Source: Sympetrum striolatum
Taxonomy: Eukaryota > Arthropoda > Insecta > Odonata > Libellulidae
Length of the DNA stretch: 64,000 nucleotides
NCBI GenBank assembly: GCA_947579665.1
Contig: OX388343.1
Coordinates: forward strand, 87,834,254-87,898,253
Reading direction: 5' to 3'
How positions within the stretch are numbered: position 1 is the stretch's first letter; each line of letters begins with the position of its first letter. Positions 47,409 to 62,000 of this stretch are shown piece after piece. The notes beneath the pieces were generated by a model that had not been told where the DNA came from, searched no databases, and saw nothing but the letters and a program-made list of their open reading frames with translations. The translations under genes were made by a program, and so were the position numbers.

Positions 47409-48980
47409 TAAGCAGGAGCCCAATAATGTTTTTGAAATCGATTGATATCCAGAGAGACGGGCTAGTTATGGCTTCAAATTATGTTGCTGGAATTAGTATA
47501 TCATTGATCTTAAATCCAAACTATGTAGTCTATTTTTACAGAATTTTCAATAATTTCCTTTGGTTTTCTTTCCGTTTAGTTATACTCAACCACAAGCAAA
47601 TGACCGTTGGTTCATTTTTCTTACTTCTTCCACCCCTGACTATATTCACCGTCGAATCTGAGTATAATTCTACCTAGAACATATCTAGGGTTATTTTAAA
47701 GTGAAATTATTATCCCAATAATGTTTCCTTTAAGGAAAATAATGAAAACCGGCCCTCTACTTATACCACTATTTTATTTCTTGTGCGAACGGTTTCAACT
47801 GTTGCATTAGGTATGTATGCAAGAAAACCAAGGAATACATATAAAGAAGGGGGATGGAGTGATGAGATGAGAAAGGTTGGTTATTGGGGTGTGATAAAAG
47901 CTTCTAAAACCTCCGTGGTCACACTCCATGGGGTTCACCACGCTCCTAAATAGTGATGGGGCCTACCCCATGTCGGAGAAGGTTTCTGAAATTTGTGTAC
48001 GGCATTAAGATCCCCCAGGTAGCCTGAGGGAAGCTCCTGTGCTGTTCATTGGCTGTTTTTTCTCCAAGCAGCGAAAGAAACTCTTCTTATGAATTTGTCC
48101 ACTGTTCAATTCGAATAGATGCGGTCGCAGCATGATTTCTTTTGCTATTCCTTAAAAAGGCTTGGATGATATTAACAGAGAAACTCCTGAATCCAAAGTA
48201 CAACACCTCTTTCCCCAACTTTCTCTGCCATTGTAAAACCATTACCTCCCTCCAGCAACACAGGTTTCCCTCCTCTTCCCCTTCGTTTTCTCTCTCGAGG
48301 ATTCAAGTATGTGACTAAGAATGAAATTTTGGCATATCCTCTTTCTTCTCAATTCTATTCAGATGGGAAGGACTGGGTCACAAAGGTAACAGTTCTTAAG
48401 TGTAATGCTCACAACTAGTAAATGGAATAAAATGAATTTGGTTTCCCATGAGATATTTTAAGTTACCATTTACATACATAGATCAGTAGTGGTAACACAG
48501 CATTAAAATTATGGATTTTTCTCATTGTTTCATCAATTTTTCTAAGCTTATTCAACAAAAAATCTTTCAGTATCATTTCCATAAACCAATAAATAGATTT
48601 AATTCTCAAAAGAACCTTGTTATATTTAAGCTTGCCAGGGAATAAGTCTTGAACTATTACACTGACATTTTTTGACATAAATCAACTTTACCTGCCGTTC
48701 ATTACACACAAAGATATTCAACTTGACATAATACTTACAGTTAATAATCTTTTGATATTCAAAGGTACTATGAAACATGTGATTTTAATGTAAAGATTCT
48801 TTTGAACAAGAGGATACTGAATACAGCATCCCTGTCATAGCAAATTCCCTAATTGTTGAATGCAATGAAAGAAACTAGCAATTCTTCAGTTTCTTGGGAG
48901 AGGATTTTAAAAATCACAATTGGTAGGAACCCATCTCTTGAGTAACAGATTGTGAACAAATCCAGAAACCAAATGGAATG
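47409..48980. other. Intergenic, no feature recognised
   Basis: Downstream of the arginine kinase 3' end. No coding or mobile-element signal recognised. Confidence 0.4.
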
Positions 48981-48984
48981 CTAC

Positions 48985-49185
48985 CCATCGGCCTTGGTGG
49001 CTGCGTGGATAGCGCTCCAGCTACTCTATCACTCCTACCCAAAAGGTCTCTGGTTCAAATCCTGGCTGATCAGACTATTCCGATCAAGGAATAAGTGTGT
49101 GTTCGTCGTTGCCTTGGTGAAGCACCTCCTGAAAAGTTCAGAAGAACTTCACCAGTAAAGGGCAACATAAGCTAAGGAGGGAAAA
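48985..49185 (+). mobile_element. tRNA-derived SINE
   Basis: The head GGCCTTGGTGGCTGCGTGGA contains an A-box-like TGGCTGCGTGGATAGCGC. A B-box-like GGTTCAAATCC follows at about 49053, at tRNA-like spacing. It continues into a GTGTGTTCGTCGTTGCC-type body that is common in insect SINEs. No acceptor-stem pairing, so not a tRNA gene. The 3' border is approximate. Confidence 0.7.
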
Positions 49186-49909
49186 AATACGATGTATTAC
49201 CAGAGTAATCCTAAAAATGATTGCTGGATAGTCAATCATTATGTAGAAAGCTAAGACAACAGATTAGCTTCAGAGTGGGATCAAAGCACTGAGTTATTCT
49301 GGAATTAAGAGCCAGATGTTTCTTTTTCATACCTGGTGCCTTTTGAAAACTGGGTATTATAATTTTCATTTTGCAAGACTTATTTTCAAACCTTAGTAAG
49401 TCCTTGATATTTAAAAGTTTCTCTTTCATTTGATCTAAAGAAACGAAGACCTTGTGAAATAATTAAGATCAAGATTACACCTTATCGTTGAGAGAACCAT
49501 CCTATGTTCAGCATTAGATTAACAAGTTCTTATCTGGAAACTCCATCTTTGATGAGAATAATTGCTTAATCTTAAGTTTTTTTGACTAGAGAAGCTGCAA
49601 GCATGAGAAACATCTTGTATTTCCCAGAATAGTCTTTGTTTGGAAAGGTTTTAGAGTTCATTTTCTGTCTTACTCATACTGTCTTACTGTCATCAGTAGA
49701 ACCAATACTGTCAAAGCCACATTTGTCAAGCATTAACATGGTTCTACATACTTAACTAATGCAGACTAGTCATTCAACGACAAGTGAATATATGCATATA
49801 TCTGTTGAATAAAGGTTCTTAATAATTAAAAAGATATTTCAAATAAAACTATATAAATTGGATCTCTGTAGTGATGTTTTAATAAAATTAAGAAAATGAA
49901 TATAAATTT

Positions 49910-49915
49910 TTTATT
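49910..49915 (-). terminator. Candidate polyadenylation signal of arginine kinase
   Basis: AATAAA on the minus strand about 135 bp after the arginine kinase stop codon, in an A/T-rich setting. It is a plausible signal for a short 3' UTR. Other AATAAA variants nearby leave room for alternatives. Confidence 0.45.
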
Positions 49916-50050
49916 TTTTTAACTGAAACCCTCTTTCAAGTGTTTTGATGAAAGCAGGGAGGGGCGCCATAGAGGAGCTGGCTCAGGGTGCCTGCTAGCC
50001 TTGAGCCAGTCCTGGGTGGGGGAGGCTGGATGTAGGCCAGTTTGACCTCT

Positions 50051-53000
50051 TTACAATTCCTTCTCCATCTTGATCATCTCCAAGATTCCGTCATTCATTT
50101 CCTTGACGGCATCGTATTCAGTGAGACCCATGCGCCTCTTGTTGGAAATATCATACACACCACCTTCTGCTTCAGTGTGTTCACCTCGTGTGCCACGGAC
50201 CTAGGAGAGACAAAAGATAACCATCTCAATACTTGGACAATTCTCTCAATTAAGAATAAAAATTAAATCCTTCACAGTTAACCCTAACACAGGCTACCAG
50301 ATGGAAGCTGGCAATAGGGGGGTTAAAGTGATCAACATTAATACAACAAAATTGAAAATGTTCTAGAATGAAGCAATGAACAAGTCTGTAATATAGTAAT
50401 AATAAAAGCAGGTATAAATACTGTTAATAAAATCTCAGACTTTCCATTATGACTAAATCATTTTTTTTAAACGATGGATAGTGTTCCTCAATTATTAACC
50501 ATCATCAAATTAATATTTATAAAGCTATTCTTTAAATATATTTTGCATATAGAACAACTGAGACAAGAAATATCTCTCATGACCAGTAAGCAGATGAACT
50601 AGTTATGCTTATCACTTCAGAACAATTTCACTTCTAATAAGTGTGGTTAACTATATATTAAACCTCGTGGTACGGAAGGCAACCAAAGTTTAAGTGCTAC
50701 AGTTTAGAGAAGAATATGCTTTTGTCTGTGCATCTGCCATCTAAAGATTGACGAAGGTATATAGAAGTATAAACAGGTATTTACCTGCAAGTTGAACTTA
50801 GCAGCGACTTCTTCCAGCTTAGCCTTGTTGGCAGCCAACTTGGGGAGCTTGATGTGCACAGATGCACGAACTGTGGTTCCCAAATTGGTGGGGCAGAAGG
50901 TAAGGAAACCAAGACGGTCATGGTGGGAGAATGGGATTCTCTTCTCAACGTCATTGACAGCTGTGACTAGTCGGCGGTAGACCTGTCCAAGGTCACCTCC
51001 CATCTGCATGGAAATAATACGAAGGTGATCTTCCTCATTGCACCACACCAAGAAGGTTTTGTTTTCATTGTGGTAGATGCCTCGCCCAGTGGGCCAGAAG
51101 CGGCATGCATTGGCAGCCTGGAAGATAAAAGAGAAGTCCAATAAGAATCACTTGCAAGGTAAACTAATTCACACAAATTCCATTAGAATCACATTTAGGT
51201 TACCTAAAGAAAGAAGTCACACCATAGTACATGAATTTGTGTGCAGCTATGAAATGTGCATCTAGTTAAAAATTTAATTCGTTTCTTCATTTACTTTTGA
51301 TAAACAACATCAGAAGTAACAAATACTTTCAATAGGCTAATGAATTAAATAACTGAACTTTCATTTCAAATAACTTAAATAGGAAAACTTTTCAAGGAAA
51401 TTTACAGAAAAGTATCAGAGATAAAATTAATCTTTCAAATTAAATCTCTTATTGACAGTTAAAGAAATTGTAGTGTTAATTTAAATCATGGAAGATAATC
51501 CTTCATGAGGATGAAGTACATACATCCAAGCAGTAGCTTTCTTATTATAGCTAACATTTAACATTAGGATAAAGACTTCACACAAATGAGATATCCACTT
51601 AAGGTTAATTTTTTTTTCTTTTAACAACAATACATGTTATTCTTAAGAAACCTTCCATCATCATCATCACCACTATATGTAAATCAGATAATAGAAACAT
51701 TTATTGCAAAACCCACCTGCAAAAAGCGGTCACCCTCCTTGAAGAGGAAGTGGTCATCGATGAGCTTCTGCTGGACCTCCTTGGTCATTCCAGTGAGGGG
51801 ATAGAAGTTGCCCTTGAGCTCACCACTGAGTCCGCAAAGGGTAGTAGAAACCTTGTCCTCCATCTCTTTGTACTGGGCCTCAGTCAGGCAGGGGTTGAAG
51901 GGATATCCCTCCATGGAACGGCCACAACGGACACGAGTGGAGATAACATATTCACCCTACAAGAAGAAAAAAACAATTTAGGAGATAGGCTTATGGACCC
52001 CATACCTTGAAGTTACAGCAAGAGAACAATGATACTAAAGCAAAACCTACTGATGGAACAAAAGAGTAATCTTTAAGATATGAAAATATATAGCCATAGC
52101 TGAAAAATAAATCACTCAAAAAACAACATATATGCAAATACAATTTAGATATAATCAAAGAAAAAAGAGGACTGATTTTTAGCAAGTATTTAATCTTCCA
52201 GATTGGTAAGAAAGCTTTAAGCAGAACAAAGGTTAAATTAGTTTAGAACCCTAAACCCAGATTAATTATCCCTTCACAATATGCCCCTTATAAGCTCATG
52301 ACTACTATTTAGATTTTTCTGAATGAAATTATGTCTTATGAAGCAAGGAGTTAGCATGGTTGATAAGCCAATTAAAATTTCTTTCCTTTTATCCTCAGAA
52401 ATACTTCCCCTTCATTAGCAATTCTACTGCCCCAAATGGGTCCATACATCAGCATATTATCAGTTTTCAACAATTTTTGTCTAGTAATTCGAATAGAACT
52501 TACAGCAGGGTCAAGGTTGCCCATGGTGTCACAATCTCCCCAGTTCTTAGGTGGGTGCTTGTCGGTCTTCTTGAATCCCTTGTGGTAGTCTTCAATGATG
52601 GGGTCGAAGAGATCAGAGAACACGGTGTAAGCTTCGGCATCTGGGGCATAGATACCAACACCAGAGTCGAGGTTCTCAATACCTGGATAAATCAAAATAA
52701 ATTTATAATTAGTTGAATGTTTTCTCAATTCACTTAAGAAAACAATTTTTAATACCTTTTACAGTGTTAGATTCAGTTGGAAATTTCTTATCAGCATTAA
52801 TTTGTCATTTTTTTATTATAAAAATTGGAATAAAAAATTCAGCATTTAGGAAAAAGTCAATAGCTAATACAGTGATACTAGAACCATTTAAAAATATCAA
52901 ATAACTAAGATACTGTAACAGGAAGGGCATTTTTTTGTGAATTATTAAGAGGGAAATTATTTCTATGAATACACATTTATTTTAAAATATTGACGATATT

Positions 53001-56000
53001 TCGAAAAGGTATGGATATAAAACCTGGTGAATAGGAGACTTGGGTTCGATTCTGAGTTAAGCATCTATTTTTCACTTATAGTACACACTTCCTAATGCTA
53101 TATAAAACTTCATTCCACCTTCAAGTATAGAATTATTGATGGATACAGAAATTACATAAATTTCATTTCAAGATTGATGGCAAGATTTGCATATACGTGA
53201 GAAAGAAATCATTTGAGACTCTTGAACAACTCGAAACAACTCTTCACATTGAAGAAAACGTACTAACAGTAGCTAGTTTATATACTATAGCTCAGAATTT
53301 CTTGTGAAAATTTTCCCTCGGAGATTTCCGTAATATTAGGAATCTTACTATTAGATTTCGACGGCGATCATACGGAACTTTACGGAGCACGATTAATCTT
53401 CAGACGCTTTTACGAATTGATTTCCGTTTTCGATGAGAAAAACAAGGGTTGCGTGGATCGTTCTTGACACAATTGGGCACATCGATGAATGGAATACGCA
53501 TCGGATAAAGGAAAGGAGACCGATTAGCTTGGCGATTGACGCCACTGACCCAAGTTCTTACAGATTATTTCTCGTCTCACCGCAGCACGGATAAGATCAG
53601 CACGGAAGGCATAACTGTGTTGCCAAATTTATCTCCATCCAACGCTATGAATCGCGGAAATAATGAACGATAAGTTCTAAAGAGGAATTAATGTCTTAAA
53701 CTTAAAAAGTCTCTCTACCGTTACTTATTAATCCTCAACTGAATTGAAGAAATGATGCTTTCGGAGATGTATGCTATTACTGAATACTGCGGGGATAAAT
53801 AAAGTTAAATTAACAATGTATAAATTGTATCGTTTTAATCGCGAAATATCGTTCCTGGTCCAACACACAGGATGGTTTGCAAAGCCATACCGTTAACTTC
53901 GGAAACTGAAGTGAAAGGGAATCAGAAATAACGCGAAAATAAGCGGAAGGCAAAATAAGTTCGCACGTAGAACAAACAACTGTCGGAAAGATTTCAGAAG
54001 GCCAAATAATACAATTGGGGTTTGCATCGGCAATTTGGAATAGCGGGGCATTTTTCTCCGCTCGTTGAGTGAAGCGTAATCCGGAAGAACAAGAGAAAAA
54101 TTCGAAATAAGCCTACGCCACAAGTGTATCGTCGAAACTACTACCATTGGAATCGGCGAGTTTATTGAAGAGATTGAGGGTCTTCACACTTCGCAGTTTT
54201 GCTGTGAACGAAGACCTGAGAAATATTTCGATTGCAGAGGTTGATAATCTTGGTATGTAGCCAGAATTGCGAGGCATCAAAAAGGAAAATCAAGAGAGAA
54301 AAGAAAATGTTTTTGAGAATAATTATCCCTGTTATCAAGCCTTCCTCAGGCATTAAAAATGTTTGGAGTATATTAATTAGTAGAAAATCAGAACCCTTAA
54401 TGAAGATCGATTTTTAAGTTTCCATGTGAACAGGAAATCAAGTAAATAATAGATTAGTGTAAGAGGGATATAGAAATCGTGCAGGTTTTTATGGAGGTCA
54501 TATGCCTTCTCGCCACTCTCTCGACTGTCTTGAACTCCGGTTCAACGGACTGCGGCGAATCTGCATGTCTTCCCCGCGAGACTAACATGAGACAAGAATG
54601 CCTCCTAGAACCAGCCGGAATATGAACCCGACGCCTTCGGTATGAGGGCGAGGCGATGGCGAGTCTAGTAGACGAGGGAGTTGAATCGAATAAGAATAAA
54701 TCAAAGATGACTTCAAAGGATCAATTTAGCGCTACTCAAGATGTCAAGCAATAGAACAACAGCGATTACAAACATGCTTTACAATCTTGGAAAGCTACGT
54801 TAAAAATTTTTTAAGTTTAATATAGAACGTGAATTTAAACGTGGCGTGTGAATCGCGAAATCTCCGAGCGATTTCGTTTTGCACAGTGGTCGGCAAACCG
54901 CGGCTCGCGAGCCACATGCGGCTCTTCGTAATGAATCTATTTTTGTTTTTATTATAATAATAAATGTACCTATTTAGTTTAAGTTTTAAAAATTTGGCTC
55001 TTAAAAGAAATTACAATCGTTGTACTGTCGATATTTGGCTCTGTTGACTAATGAGTTTGCCGATCACTGGTTTTGCATACTTAATAGCATAAACAAAATA
55101 TAACCATGCAAACCGTACAGATATAGGTACTTAATAGATCGGCATACCAAAGATGCATCACCATTTATTCCAAGTAGGAGTAACTGAAAATCTATTTCCT
55201 TATCCTTCCGCAATTGAAATAAAAAATAATTAAGTTAATTTAAAACATCACACATTTTAGATGCAGGAAGTCCAAAAAAATCAGTTTCGCCTCAGGGTGT
55301 CGACATTTTTCAGGATCTCTTTACCAAATTAAGGACATCAAAGACGATTGAAGCAGATTATGCGCTTCTTGAAAACAGAGGAACAAATTGATTTTTCGAT
55401 TCCTTCGATAAATGATGAGATTACGAAAATTCAGTATTGAAAAGGGTAGTTTGCAATTCGAAATAATTCATTGGTGTTTACTACTACTGTTTTAAGCGAA
55501 AAGCGACAATGTTAAAAATACACAAATTGTTTAGTCATTCGGGTTAAAAAATTAGAGTAATTCATTGAAAGTACTCATCGTAGTAATGTCGAGCCAATTG
55601 TCATAACGCATAGACTATTTTCATGACATGCAGAACCAATTGTCATGTCTAACCATTTCAACCTCGACTCTTCACCGGGCTGAACGTAAAACGAAAATGC
55701 TATTCATCTTCAGCTTGACATCTCTTCCAGTTGCTTATTTGCATTCACGTACATAACTTGCGAGTCGCCACGTGGCGTTGGCAGGGGAAGAAGTTAATTT
55801 CAGAGCGCAAGATTTCTCTTCACGTATTCCTAAGGCGGCGTTTGCATAACAATTTTATTCCGCGTTCATCCGCTTAAATGAGAGGTCTGATTGGTCAGCG
55901 ACAGCAAATTCTTACGCGTTTTGCAGCGAAATGGCCTACTCGTAACAAACTACATCTTCATTATACTGAACCGTGAAATTGTCAATAGACATGTCGAGGT

Positions 56001-59000
56001 ATATGTAATACTTATTGGTCCAGTCTTCGCTTCCCGTTATATTTCTTTCAAAACCACTCTTCTGAAAAATGTTGCTACGTATTTAACTATTAGATAGCCC
56101 AACTTTAACTTCAAAGTTGAAAGAAAATCAAGCAGATTAAGATTCACTTTTAAATCTGCGGATTTCCATCCAATTGTAATTCAGCATTATCATAGGGAAG
56201 GTGTGGTGCATCAAAAATTCTTCCTTACCGCAAAAAAATGAAGTACACAATATTCCAGGAATTAATATATACCAGTGGATAGTCATTCGACATGAAGCAG
56301 TGGTTTGAATAGAAAATAAAACTGGTAAAATATCACCGCTAAAAACGATTCATTTGTCACAAGATTAAAGTTGAAAAAAAAAAAAATCCGAATCAAAGTT
56401 ATCTTCAAGAAAGTATTACAATTCGATTACTGAAAATGCATGGAGATAATTTTATTGTCGGCTACGGTGTATTTGAAGCGGACATTTAACTTCTACCCTA
56501 TAATTAGAAGTCGCTGGTGTAGTAATATGACAAACAGTTCTCGCGCTTGGAAGTCCAACACTGATAATCAAATTACCATTAACACTGCAAGTGGTGTGAT
56601 TGAACTTGACGCCTCGTGGTTGTCATCGAGGACGACAGAAATAGCCTAGACGTGCAAAATACTTTAATTGAGGATGCCTCGGACATCTAGAATAGGCAAT
56701 GCTTAAAATAACCTCGCACTCAACCATTCAACTGCTCACTTCGTGTTTTTACATTCGCTGTGTTAGACGTTGATAAATTACGATAAATTACTTCGTAACG
56801 TTTTCCCGTATCTCGCATTAAAATTCCGAGAACCCAGCTTCGAAGAAATTTCAACTCTCGCACATAAATTTTCAACTCGTGTAAAGAACGACACCTCAGG
56901 TCCATGAGAGGTTAGGATATATATAATCTAAGTTATTTCAAACGTCATATGAATCAATTCCACAACTCATGCCATGGACTAAGGTCCCTGGCTTACAGAC
57001 CTTTTCTACTAAAGAAGAGAGGATCGATCATTGGCACGCAAAGGATTCTGGGAGGCGGGGGTGGAGGGGCAATGGTAGAGAAATAAGAGCAAAGGGACGT
57101 GCGGAAAGAGGCTGTTCTCAAAGGGAACTCAGGAGGGCGTAGTGAAAAGAGAGATGCATGAAAGGCAGTGCAGGGAAGTCTGGGTCCTTCGGGTGAGAAG
57201 ACGGGGAGATCCGGAATGCAGAGCTTAACCACGTTACCTGAAACCAGCGTGTGTTCCGATTACATGACGCTAAAGGCCAAAGGAGGTCTACGACCTTACG
57301 GATTTAGCGACTTGCTAGGAGTAACCTCTATTATCTGCATTTGATTCATGTGAACCAATCTCGCATTAGGGAAGAAATGTAGCAAAATGATGATAACGTC
57401 TATATTTTTTCAGGGAGGAATTCACCCCAAAGGCCGGTTTGAACAACCATGATTAGTCACAAAAAGATTCGTAGAAGGAATGAGGCTAACTACGGAAGAT
57501 GAGGAGTGAGGCAGTTTGTCCTGTTTTTCCTTAACTAGCGAGAATGTTAAGATGAAAAAAAAGTACACGTAAATGCATACAGCACAATCACCAAATAATA
57601 TTTTCACAGCATTTAATAAAAAGACTAATTAATACCATTCATCAGTATCAGAATTCAACATGCTGAAACTAATCTTTCGTAAATTAAACATCCGAGTACC
57701 TAGTTTGTCACTTAAAACAAGATGTTTTACTCTGACGCAAGTTATATTTTATTGGCGTCCCTAAATGGGAAGAATACTTCAGAACATCAGGGCGCTGATA
57801 GAGGAATAAAACTTGATTTAATCTGGACTTCCCATTGACATGGACGAAACTTTAAAGTCCGCAAGGATATTAAATCCTGCTTAGAAAAGTATGCAGTATT
57901 TATTTAATCTAATATTACGTCATTTCTCTCTTACACATGTGAGTGAAAATGGAAACTGATTTCTCTCTTATTGTTAACCAATTTAGTAAGCTTTTAATTC
58001 GACATTCTACCATCTGTACTATTTAATACCTTTACAGTTTTTATTTGATTATTAACTGACGTCTTTCATGGATTCAAACTCTAAACTGTTCCACTTTTAT
58101 GGGCGACGATAGCTAATAAATCTCGAGGTTTTTCTTTTAAACATTCTTAAATTCTCCATATCAAACCCTCCATCTTCTTCGAAGCATATGTAAAATAATG
58201 CTTCATTATGTAGAAACGGGATGGTATTTTTGAAAATAAAAAAAAATCCGTCATTATCATAATTCATTCATAGAAACTCATCACAAATTTTCAAATATAA
58301 TATATTTGGAACCACAGCAAAGGGAGTCCTTATGAAATCGAAGCAAAAATAGTGAATTTCCTACTTTAGTCATCTCGACCTCCCATTATGTCATCGAACG
58401 AACTCAACAATCAAGGAATCGACTGATTATGAATCGATTGGAAAGGCGCCAAAAGCGGTAGAAGGCCGAACAGTCGGAAATGCCGGCGCATCAAGGAAAA
58501 GAATACGGAATGGATTAACGAGAATTATGACATCACAGGGAGAGAAAATCGGCGATACGACTCCTTAGAACAGGAAAAGCACAAATACAGCGAGAACTAA
58601 TGAAATGAATTACAAATTTTTGCTGTTTTACGAAAATAAAAGTTACGATTCCTCAATAAGCATAGCTTTGAATTTTGTGATATAGAATTTTACAAGATAT
58701 TTTACGGTGTAAAATAAATTTGTGCATGAAAACGTTCGATGCGTAAATGGAGGTTATGGAATGATCACCGAAGCTATGAAAAGTAACTATAAGATGTGAA
58801 AAGAAGCTGAGAGCAAAGACTTATCAAGTAACTGCATTTGGGGGTCAAACATCTCAGTAGGGGTTTGAACTGGGATAAGCTGCTAAACTAGTGCCTAAAC
58901 CATAACCTCTCAATTCGCCATTACCTCATTTTAACCGTCGATCACACAAACATTAGGATTTACTCTAAGGAATGATTCTATCTTGAATCCGCAGTTAAAC

Positions 59001-62000
59001 CATATTCCACGAGTGAATCTATTTAGTTATCACTCATGAATACAAATTCATTCAACGAGAAACCCGCCTATGAATTAAGTCTAACGTATTCCGCCGGCTC
59101 CGGCATTCCAACAGCATAATCATCATTCAGACCCTAAACATGGCAACACTGTACTCTTGCCTCTCATTTTCCTCCCATGAAAACTCACGCCTTCCACCAA
59201 CTTTTTTTCGACTCTGACCACTGACGCCTCGACGTTTCCTTCCGTTGCCCAAGCTGTATAAAAAAAACCGCGTGGGCCCACTCATCCTCAACGCGTCTCT
59301 TTCCAGTTTGGTCGAAGGTCGGACCATTGAGGGCGTTTAACTATGCACCTGACCTAATCCTTTCCGGTAGATAATACGGTACACTTCCTCTTTGATATCG
59401 CCAATTCACATTTAATAAGCACTTTGCTCCATGTGAATTGCCAAACCACTAAAATGTAATCTATCCTGGTACAACCACGAGGAGAATTCAACGACCGACT
59501 ATCAGTATTGAGTTGCTGGTAGGTAATTTTCTAATAATATTTCCAGTTTTTTGAACCGGTACTCGAGAAGTATCAAACATCTGTCACGTTAAGCAAGCTT
59601 GGTTTCAGCTTTGAAGATTATTGAACGCAGAAGGTTATATTTTACTTGTTCAGCAATAACGTATCGGCTGTGAAGAAAGTGAAAATGGCATGGAAAAGGC
59701 TCCAAGATAAATCACTAAGGTTTTAATCACCCCAATTTCTATCATCTTTCTAGTGACATTGGAATACACAGAATCAGTTCCACAACTGAAGCACATACAT
59801 ATTACCTAAGTAGTATTCTTAAATTCCCACTTTGCAGAGTTCGAACTACTATTGAGCGCGAGAGGTCAAAGGATACAGCAACCATACCGGAGGTTCTCCC
59901 CTTTGGTAGGGATGACGCAGAAATCTCCAATGGCTAGTAAGTTTACCGGTTGTAAGTGCTTGATTACAAAATCTTATATTAGTAAGTCCCTCCAGAGAAA
60001 AAACCATGAGTTTTTAACTAACCATGATATATAAATCCTTTATATTCAAATCACTACATCCTGATTACAGGCAAGTTTAAGATTTGACCAATAGTGACCT
60101 CAATCAAAATATAGACTGATTTGGAAATTCTGAAATTAGCGATGCAAAGAATACGCTAGACATTATAAAACATGGAGTTAAAATATTTAAAAGGTGACAA
60201 ACGGAAAATTAAATAAAAAAATACAAGAGAATGACATTCCTTATTTTTAACTTTCCCCTTCCCTACATACAGAACATTCGACTGACTCATCTATTTCGCC
60301 CTCCTTGTTGAAAATTCGAATCAACTATCCAACTCATATTAGTGATCCCGTAGGATGAATCCTAGAAATCACTACGGCAGGAATTCTGTGGAATCGTAGA
60401 GGATTAAATCAAGGGACAAAGGATTTCGCGCATTGAAGAGAAACAACCGCGATGAAAAATGGAATTTCGTGGAAGGGAAAAGAAAGTCCTACAATTGTAC
60501 TCCGCGATGCGAACCAAGGCCTCGCATATTCACAATCAATATCTCAGTCTGTCCTTTTCCTGCATCTTCCCCATTACTCATAATGCTCCCTCGCCACTCT
60601 TTCGGACGACCCACTTCCCATTCACGACTCCCTCAACAGAAACATCGTACCGTGAATCATGTCAACTCCCGGGGGAAATGCCAGGAATGAGGAATGGATG
60701 TAAGTAAGGCTAAAGAGAGAAATAGAGAATTCCTATCCCAATCTTCAGAATTCTCTTTAATTAAACGAGCTGAGGCGAGAACGTCAATGTAAATTGGTCG
60801 TGTGACCGTCACGAATTCGGAACAAATGGGACGAAATGGACGTTAAGGAAGGTGTTAAATATTCCAGGAAAAATCTCTCTATTTCCTTCAAGTTTTCATG
60901 TTAATCAACCTATACATTCCATCATAGGACAATATGGCGTAAGGAAGGTTATACGAAACACCAAGTGCCTACCATCGCAACTGATATATATATTCTCTAA
61001 CGCCAAACACCAATTACTAAAAGTCAGTCCTAACAATCACCTCAACCAACCGCAATTATAGGATAACAGATTAACTGCTGATTGTGTGAAAAGTATTATA
61101 TGTAATATAAGGCAGGGGAAAAGTTTCCAATAATACCAAACTCGAGATAAATCAAGTGAGCTGAGGCAGAAATAATATGGAAGGAATGCATAAAGAGAAG
61201 TTAATGATAAATGTAGTTCCTTCAATAACAAAATTTATTCATCCGCATTTTAAACGTCCTCTAGTCACTATCATAGAGTATTCAGAATAGTTTAAACGAA
61301 AATTCTATCGTACTGCAGTTTGAATTGTTTCCAATAGGATATTTCAGGGAAGTAGCACCAGAAATTCAAACCTATGACAGTGGCGGGAGTTCTATCGGAA
61401 ACTGGAATGTCGGTGGAATATTTTACAATGCTACGTAATTGAGCAAATAGGTACAGTTGAAGGAAGTTCTGTGTTAAATAGTCATTCCCGAACAAAATAT
61501 TGGATTAGCAGATGAAGAAACCCTATCCCTTCCTATCTGAATGAGTTTTAAAATATTTAAAGATTCAAATGCTTAAAACTAAGAATTCCTTAATAATAAT
61601 TGACAGATCTAAATAGGAAGATGAAAATTTAACATCTATGTCAAAGCAAAACAATAAAAGAAACAATAAAACCTTCAAAATCGGCCCTAATAAATATCAA
61701 AAGTATTAATTTCATGTACATGCATTAATACAAACAATTTACTTAACAATCCATGTAAAATATCTACTTCGATCCGTTTCTGATAGCATTGGCGCAAAAG
61801 TCTTCAGTAATCACAAAAATACGTTAAACTATTAATTTAGCCCCAAAAAAATGTTTCTCGAAGATTCACAATTTCCTGAAATAGCCGAATAGAAAAAAAA
61901 CATCTTCACTTATAAAAAATATGCCATTCTGATCCGTGAAGACAGAGGGAAATACTGCGCCGAATGAGTGTTTGGGATGATCTAACTTCTACTCTCCGAA